The position numbers and the translations under genes were made by a program. This document shows, piece by piece, positions 28,011 through 32,347 of a stretch of 32,347 nt of DNA. The number at the start of each line of letters is the position of its first letter. Position 1 is the first letter of the stretch. The stretch lies in NCBI RefSeq assembly GCF_003574485.1, contig NZ_QLIT01000137.1, positions 1-32,347 on the forward strand, written 5' to 3'. Source of the stretch: Facilibium subflavum. Lineage in GTDB: Bacteria > Pseudomonadota > Gammaproteobacteria > Francisellales > Francisellaceae. The notes under the pieces are model-generated. The model saw only the letters and a list, made by a program, of their open reading frames with translations. It was not told the DNA's origin and did not search any database.

Positions 28011-28042
28011 TTGTAATAATACTGTAACACATATATAGTATT
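28011..28042 (+). promoter_or_regulatory. Promoter and candidate operator of the phosphonate cassette
   Basis: TTGTAA (28011-28016) and TATAGT (28034-28039) with 17-base spacing lie 38 bases before the transporter start. An inverted repeat AATACT (28018-28023) / AGTATT (28037-28042) spans the spacer and overlaps the -10, where a repressor could bind. No regulator gene lies beside it. Confidence 0.52.
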
Positions 28043-28076
28043 GTTATCTTCAAGGATGTTTAGATAAGATAATCAC

Positions 28077-29405
28077 ATGGTAAAAAGGAATAAACTGTAT
28101 TTTCTAGTCTGGTTGGTATGTTCATTAGGATTATTTGTTGACGGTTATGATTTATATATTATTTCTGTTGCAGAACCATTTGTGACAAAGTCGTTTCACT
28201 TAAGCCCTTTTCAGGTTGGCCTCATACAATCAAGTGCGATGATCGGTGCTGTTTTAGGGGCACTGATTATTGGCAGAGTAGCAGATCTTATTGGCAGAAA
28301 AAAATTATTAATGCTCAATTTATTATTTTTTGTTGGGGTTGCTATTGCTTCGGCTTTTTCCTGGAATGTGACGTCATTATGCATATTTAGATTTTTAATC
28401 GGCTTTGGTGTTGGTGCTGATTATCCTATCTGCGCTTCATATTTATCAGAGATGTCTAAAGGAAGCTCACGTTCACGTAACCTGGCTTCAGCCATGCTGG
28501 TGAATTGTGCTGCTGTTCCGATTGGTGTATTTCTTGCTTGGGGTGTGTTTAGCCTTTATCCTGGTGAAGGCGCATGGCGTGTGATGTTAGCAATTGGTGC
28601 CTTTCCTGCGCTTGTGGGTATAGTGTTAAGAGCTAAGCTGCCTGAGAGTTTTGTATGGCAGGCACATAAAAGGTTATCTAAAAATACAGCAAACAATATT
28701 GCCAATAAAAACAAGGTAAGATATGTTGATATTTTTTCTAAAAAATATATTCGAGGAACGCTGACATTAGCAATATGCTGGTTCTTTATGGATATTTCAT
28801 ATTATGGTATTGCTTTGTTTACGCCACGGGTACTGGAAGCATTAAATATTTCAAGTTCAGCGAACTTTATGACAGGCATGCATGATATTATATTAAGCAC
28901 GTTATTTGTAAGTATTTTTGTTTTATTTGGCGCGGCAAGTTCGGTCTATTTAGTGAAGCGTGTTACGAGTGTAAGGCTTCAAAAGATCGGTTTTATCTTT
29001 GCATTTTTAGGTTTATTTATTATGTCATTTACATTTACACCATACACAAATATAAATCTGATTGTAATATTTGTTGGTTTTATATTGTTTAATTTCTTTA
29101 TTAATATGGGGCCAGGTATTACGACATATATGTTGCCAGTGGAATTTTACCCGACACATATTAAAGCAACAGGCCATGGATTTTGTTCAGCTTCTGCTAA
29201 ATTTGGCGCATTTATTTCAGTGTTGTTTATCCCGATATTACAAAATGCAATTGGTATTTACTGGCTGGTATTTTTATTATCACTTACCGCACTATCAGGG
29301 TATTTTTTATCGATGTTAATCCCTCATAGCCAGCCAGATGCTTCTTCAGGGGCAATCTGCGAGGAAGAATATTTAATTAAAGATCAACGTTTACAGACAG
29401 CATAA
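28077..29405 (+). CDS. MFS transporter, phosphate/sugar-symporter-like, probable phosphonate uptake
   Basis: A 442-residue inner-membrane carrier with about 12 predicted helices. The MFS motif A between helices 2 and 3 is GRVADLIGRKK (66-76), and helix 1 carries VDGYDLYIIS (21-30). The second half has PVEFYPTHIKATGHGF (about 353-368) and SAKFGAFISV. The 'DxYDL' segment and the 'PT..KATGHG..SA..K.GA' segment resemble phosphate:H+ symporters (PHS family) and related SP-type carriers. It is the first gene of a unit with PhnY- and PhnZ-like oxygenases (27-base gap, then a 1-base gap), so uptake of 2-aminoethylphosphonate or a similar phosphonate is a reasonable inference. The substrate is not proven. 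Confidence 0.85.
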   Translation: MVKRNKLYFLVWLVCSLGLFVDGYDLYIISVAEPFVTKSFHLSPFQVGLIQSSAMIGAVLGALIIGRVADLIGRKKLLMLNLLFFVGVAIASAFSWNVTSLCIFRFLIGFGVGADYPICASYLSEMSKGSSRSRNLASAMLVNCAAVPIGVFLAWGVFSLYPGEGAWRVMLAIGAFPALVGIVLRAKLPESFVWQAHKRLSKNTANNIANKNKVRYVDIFSKKYIRGTLTLAICWFFMDISYYGIALFTPRVLEALNISSSANFMTGMHDIILSTLFVSIFVLFGAASSVYLVKRVTSVRLQKIGFIFAFLGLFIMSFTFTPYTNINLIVIFVGFILFNFFINMGPGITTYMLPVEFYPTHIKATGHGFCSASAKFGAFISVLFIPILQNAIGIYWLVFLLSLTALSGYFLSMLIPHSQPDASSGAICEEEYLIKDQRLQTA

Positions 29406-29431
29406 TTATCTAGCACAGGAGGATAAATCAC

Positions 29432-30226
29432 GTGAATTATATATTAACCAATGCGCAACTGGACTTTTGGCAACAGCATGGATTTATAAAGATTTCTCGC
29501 TTTTTAAGCAGAGAAGAAACTGAAAATCTACAGCGCTGGAGTGATGAATTATACGCGTTGCCAGAAACACCAGGGAAGTGGATGAAATATTTTGAGCATA
29601 GAGATGGTAAAAAGTTATTGTGCCGTATTGAAAACTTTTTAGATTATCATGATGGAATGAGTGATTTATTGCGTGGTAAAAATACGCTTAGCCTCTTATC
29701 TCAGTTAATGGGTGAGCCAGCCGTTTTATTTAAAGAGAAGGTTAATTTCAAGCTGCCAGGTGGAAATGGCTTTACACCACACCAAGACGCACCTGCCTTT
29801 ATCTCTTTTAACCAAAAATACCATATTACCATGATGTTGTGTATTGATGATTCAACGATAGAGAATGGCTGCTTAAATATTGTTGAAGGTGGATTTGAAA
29901 AAGATCGTTTTATGCCGCAGAATTCAGATGGTTCAATTCTAGCGTCATTAAGCGATAAGTTTGAGTGGAAAGCGATTGAATGTAAAGCAGGTGATGTCTT
30001 GCTGTTTGACTCATATGTGCCACATTACTCAAAGTCCAATAATAGTAATAAGTCGCGTAGAGCCTTGTTTGTTACTTACAATAAAGCCTCTGAAGGCGGT
30101 TCTAAGCGACAAGCATATTATGCTGATAAGCGTGTAAACTTTCCACCTGAATGTGAACGCGATCCAAATAAAGACTACTCAAAAGGTGCCAGAATTTATA
30201 ATGTTGCCAATCCAATTGGGAAATAA
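29432..30226 (+). CDS. phnY: PhyH-family Fe(II)/2-oxoglutarate dioxygenase, PhnY-like (2-aminoethylphosphonate hydroxylase)
   Basis: A 264-residue cytoplasmic oxygenase. The iron facial triad is H117 and D119 in TPHQDAPAF plus H198 in YVPHYSKS; R209 or R210 in SRRALFVTY should bind 2-oxoglutarate. NGCLNIVEGG (145-154) and AGDVLLFDSYVPH (186-198) are typical of the phytanoyl-CoA dioxygenase (PhyH) family, to which PhnY belongs. PhnY hydroxylates 2-aminoethylphosphonate at C1, giving the substrate of PhnZ, whose homologue is the next gene (one base between stop and start). GTG start at 29432 with a perfect AGGAGG nine bases upstream. The related TmpA enzyme belongs to the gamma-butyrobetaine hydroxylase family, so context and family both favour PhnY. 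Substrate is inferred, not shown. Confidence 0.8.
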   Translation: MNYILTNAQLDFWQQHGFIKISRFLSREETENLQRWSDELYALPETPGKWMKYFEHRDGKKLLCRIENFLDYHDGMSDLLRGKNTLSLLSQLMGEPAVLFKEKVNFKLPGGNGFTPHQDAPAFISFNQKYHITMMLCIDDSTIENGCLNIVEGGFEKDRFMPQNSDGSILASLSDKFEWKAIECKAGDVLLFDSYVPHYSKSNNSNKSRRALFVTYNKASEGGSKRQAYYADKRVNFPPECERDPNKDYSKGARIYNVANPIGK

Positions 30227-30227
30227 T

Positions 30228-31455
<1,228 letters not shown>

Positions 31456-31469
31456 GAGAGACTTGAGCT

Positions 31470-31497
31470 ATTTTAGCGCAACTGGACATTTTTGCAA
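31470..31497 (-). promoter_or_regulatory. Promoter of tRNA-Ile2
   Basis: On the minus strand TTGCAA (31497-31492) and TAAAAT (31475-31470) with a 16-base spacer lie 15 bases before the tRNA. Confidence 0.58.
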
Positions 31498-31510
31498 GCT
31501 TTGTTTACTT

Positions 31511-32329
31511 TTATTCTGGATAAATTTCACTGGCTTGGCTGACGATTAAAGGGTCAGGGTCAATGGCGATTAGTGGATCTTTGTTACTATAGTCAAGCTG
31601 TGAGAGGATAAAGCGCATGGCATTTAATCGCGCACGCCTTTTATCATCAGACTTAATAACGGTCCATGGGGCAAAATCAGTATTAGTGTGTAAAAACATT
31701 TCTTCTTTTGCCTTCGTATAAGCATCCCACTTATCTGAGCTTGCTTTATCAATAGGGCTTAATTTCCATTGCTTTAATGGATGTGCTGCACGTGCCTTAA
31801 AGCGCCTTTTTTGTTCCTTATGGCTAACAGAGAACCAAAGCTTAAAAAGCTTAATACCACTTTGTACGAGCATTTCTTCAATTCTTGGTGCTTGTTGTAG
31901 AAATTGCTGATATTGCTCAGGCGTACAAAATCCCATCACTTTTTCAACACCCGCACGGTTGTACCATGAGCGATCGAACATAACAATTTCGCCAGCAGTA
32001 GGCAAATATCGAATATAGCGCTGGAAATACCATTGGCCCTGTTCTCTTTCTGAGGGCTTTTCCAAAGCAACAACACGAGCATAACGAGGGTTTAAGTGAT
32101 CCATCATGCGCTTAATTGTTCCGCCTTTGCCAGCGGCATCACGACCTTCAAAAATAATTAATATTTTCTGGCCGCTTGATCGAATCCATTGTTGCATCTT
32201 CAATAATTCAATCTGCAATTGATATTTTTGGGTTTCATAAATCCTGCGTGGCATTTTTTCAGGATATGGATAAATATTCTCCGTGAAAAGCTCACGTTTT
32301 GAGAGTAGATCGAGTCGATGTTTTGTCAT
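31511..32329 (-). CDS. ppk2: Polyphosphate kinase 2 (PPK2 family)
   Basis: A 272-residue kinase that transfers phosphate between polyphosphate and nucleotides. The Walker A motif is GRDAAGKGG (62-70), and Walker B plus lid is EIVMFDRSWYNRAGVEKVMGF (114-134); YRYLP-type residues between them (RYIRYLPTAGE) are typical. The single-domain length fits class I PPK2 enzymes, which mostly make NDPs into NTPs. The gene is complete within the window if the ATG at 32329 is right; only 18 bases lie upstream, and no clear Shine-Dalgarno site is seen in them, so a start beyond the edge is possible. It is transcribed towards tRNA-Ile2 and converges on the phosphonate cassette. Confidence 0.92.
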   Translation of the reverse strand: MTKHRLDLLSKRELFTENIYPYPEKMPRRIYETQKYQLQIELLKMQQWIRSSGQKILIIFEGRDAAGKGGTIKRMMDHLNPRYARVVALEKPSEREQGQWYFQRYIRYLPTAGEIVMFDRSWYNRAGVEKVMGFCTPEQYQQFLQQAPRIEEMLVQSGIKLFKLWFSVSHKEQKRRFKARAAHPLKQWKLSPIDKASSDKWDAYTKAKEEMFLHTNTDFAPWTVIKSDDKRRARLNAMRFILSQLDYSNKDPLIAIDPDPLIVSQASEIYPE

Positions 32330-32347
32330 AAAATAGCGATGCCAGTT

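Noticed and set aside
27835-28076. Left attachment site for a tRNA-Ile2-borne island.
   Set aside because: I looked for a copy of the tRNA 3' end in the gap left of the cassette and saw none; there is also no integrase gene in the window.

Overview
This window looks like part of the chromosome of an AT-rich gammaproteobacterium. The order tRNA-Tyr/Gly/Thr, tuf, tRNA-Trp, secE, nusG, rplK, rplA, rplJ, rplL, rpoB, rpoC is the classic gammaproteobacterial block, and rnpB is a bacterial type A RNase P RNA. Low GC and gene content suggest an early-branching lineage such as the Francisella/Fastidiosibacter or Piscirickettsia relatives; the species cannot be fixed from the sequence alone.

Layout. 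1-435: 5' part of a group II intron on the minus strand, inserted antisense into an aromatic amino acid permease gene whose 3' half (436-1045) is left as a pseudogene. 1379-4779: a KfrA_N-type DNA-binding protein, rnpB, and a RelA-type (p)ppGpp synthetase. 4776-5366 (minus): a DUF4124 envelope protein. 5425-19215: a tRNA/tuf promoter and the full translation/transcription superoperon, with an L10 leader, an rplL-rpoB attenuator-like hairpin and other intergenic hairpins. 19368-21626: queF, a queuosine-precursor transporter with an added N-terminal region, and a Nudix hydrolase. 21644-22276 (minus): an XRE regulator with palindromes beside its promoter. 22447-22522: an apparent free-standing small RNA. 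Then follow an exported beta-carbonic anhydrase, a cold-shock protein, a DinG-family helicase, a gene-free stretch with two tandem purine-loop hairpins, and a dGTPase. 28077-31436: a three-gene cassette of an MFS transporter, a PhyH-type Fe(II)/2-oxoglutarate dioxygenase (PhnY-like) and a PhnZ-like HD-domain oxygenase fused to a histidine phosphatase. The window closes with tRNA-Ile2 and ppk2 on the minus strand.

The most interesting unit is the last cassette. PhnY and PhnZ together oxidise 2-aminoethylphosphonate to glycine and phosphate. The HD half here keeps every metal- and substrate-binding position I recall for PhnZ, at identical spacing. Its fusion to an apparently intact histidine phosphatase, the use of an MFS carrier in place of an ABC importer, and the way the reading frame ends inside an antisense tRNA gene are all unusual. 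A polyphosphate kinase 2 gene next to it could store the released phosphate, but that link is inference.
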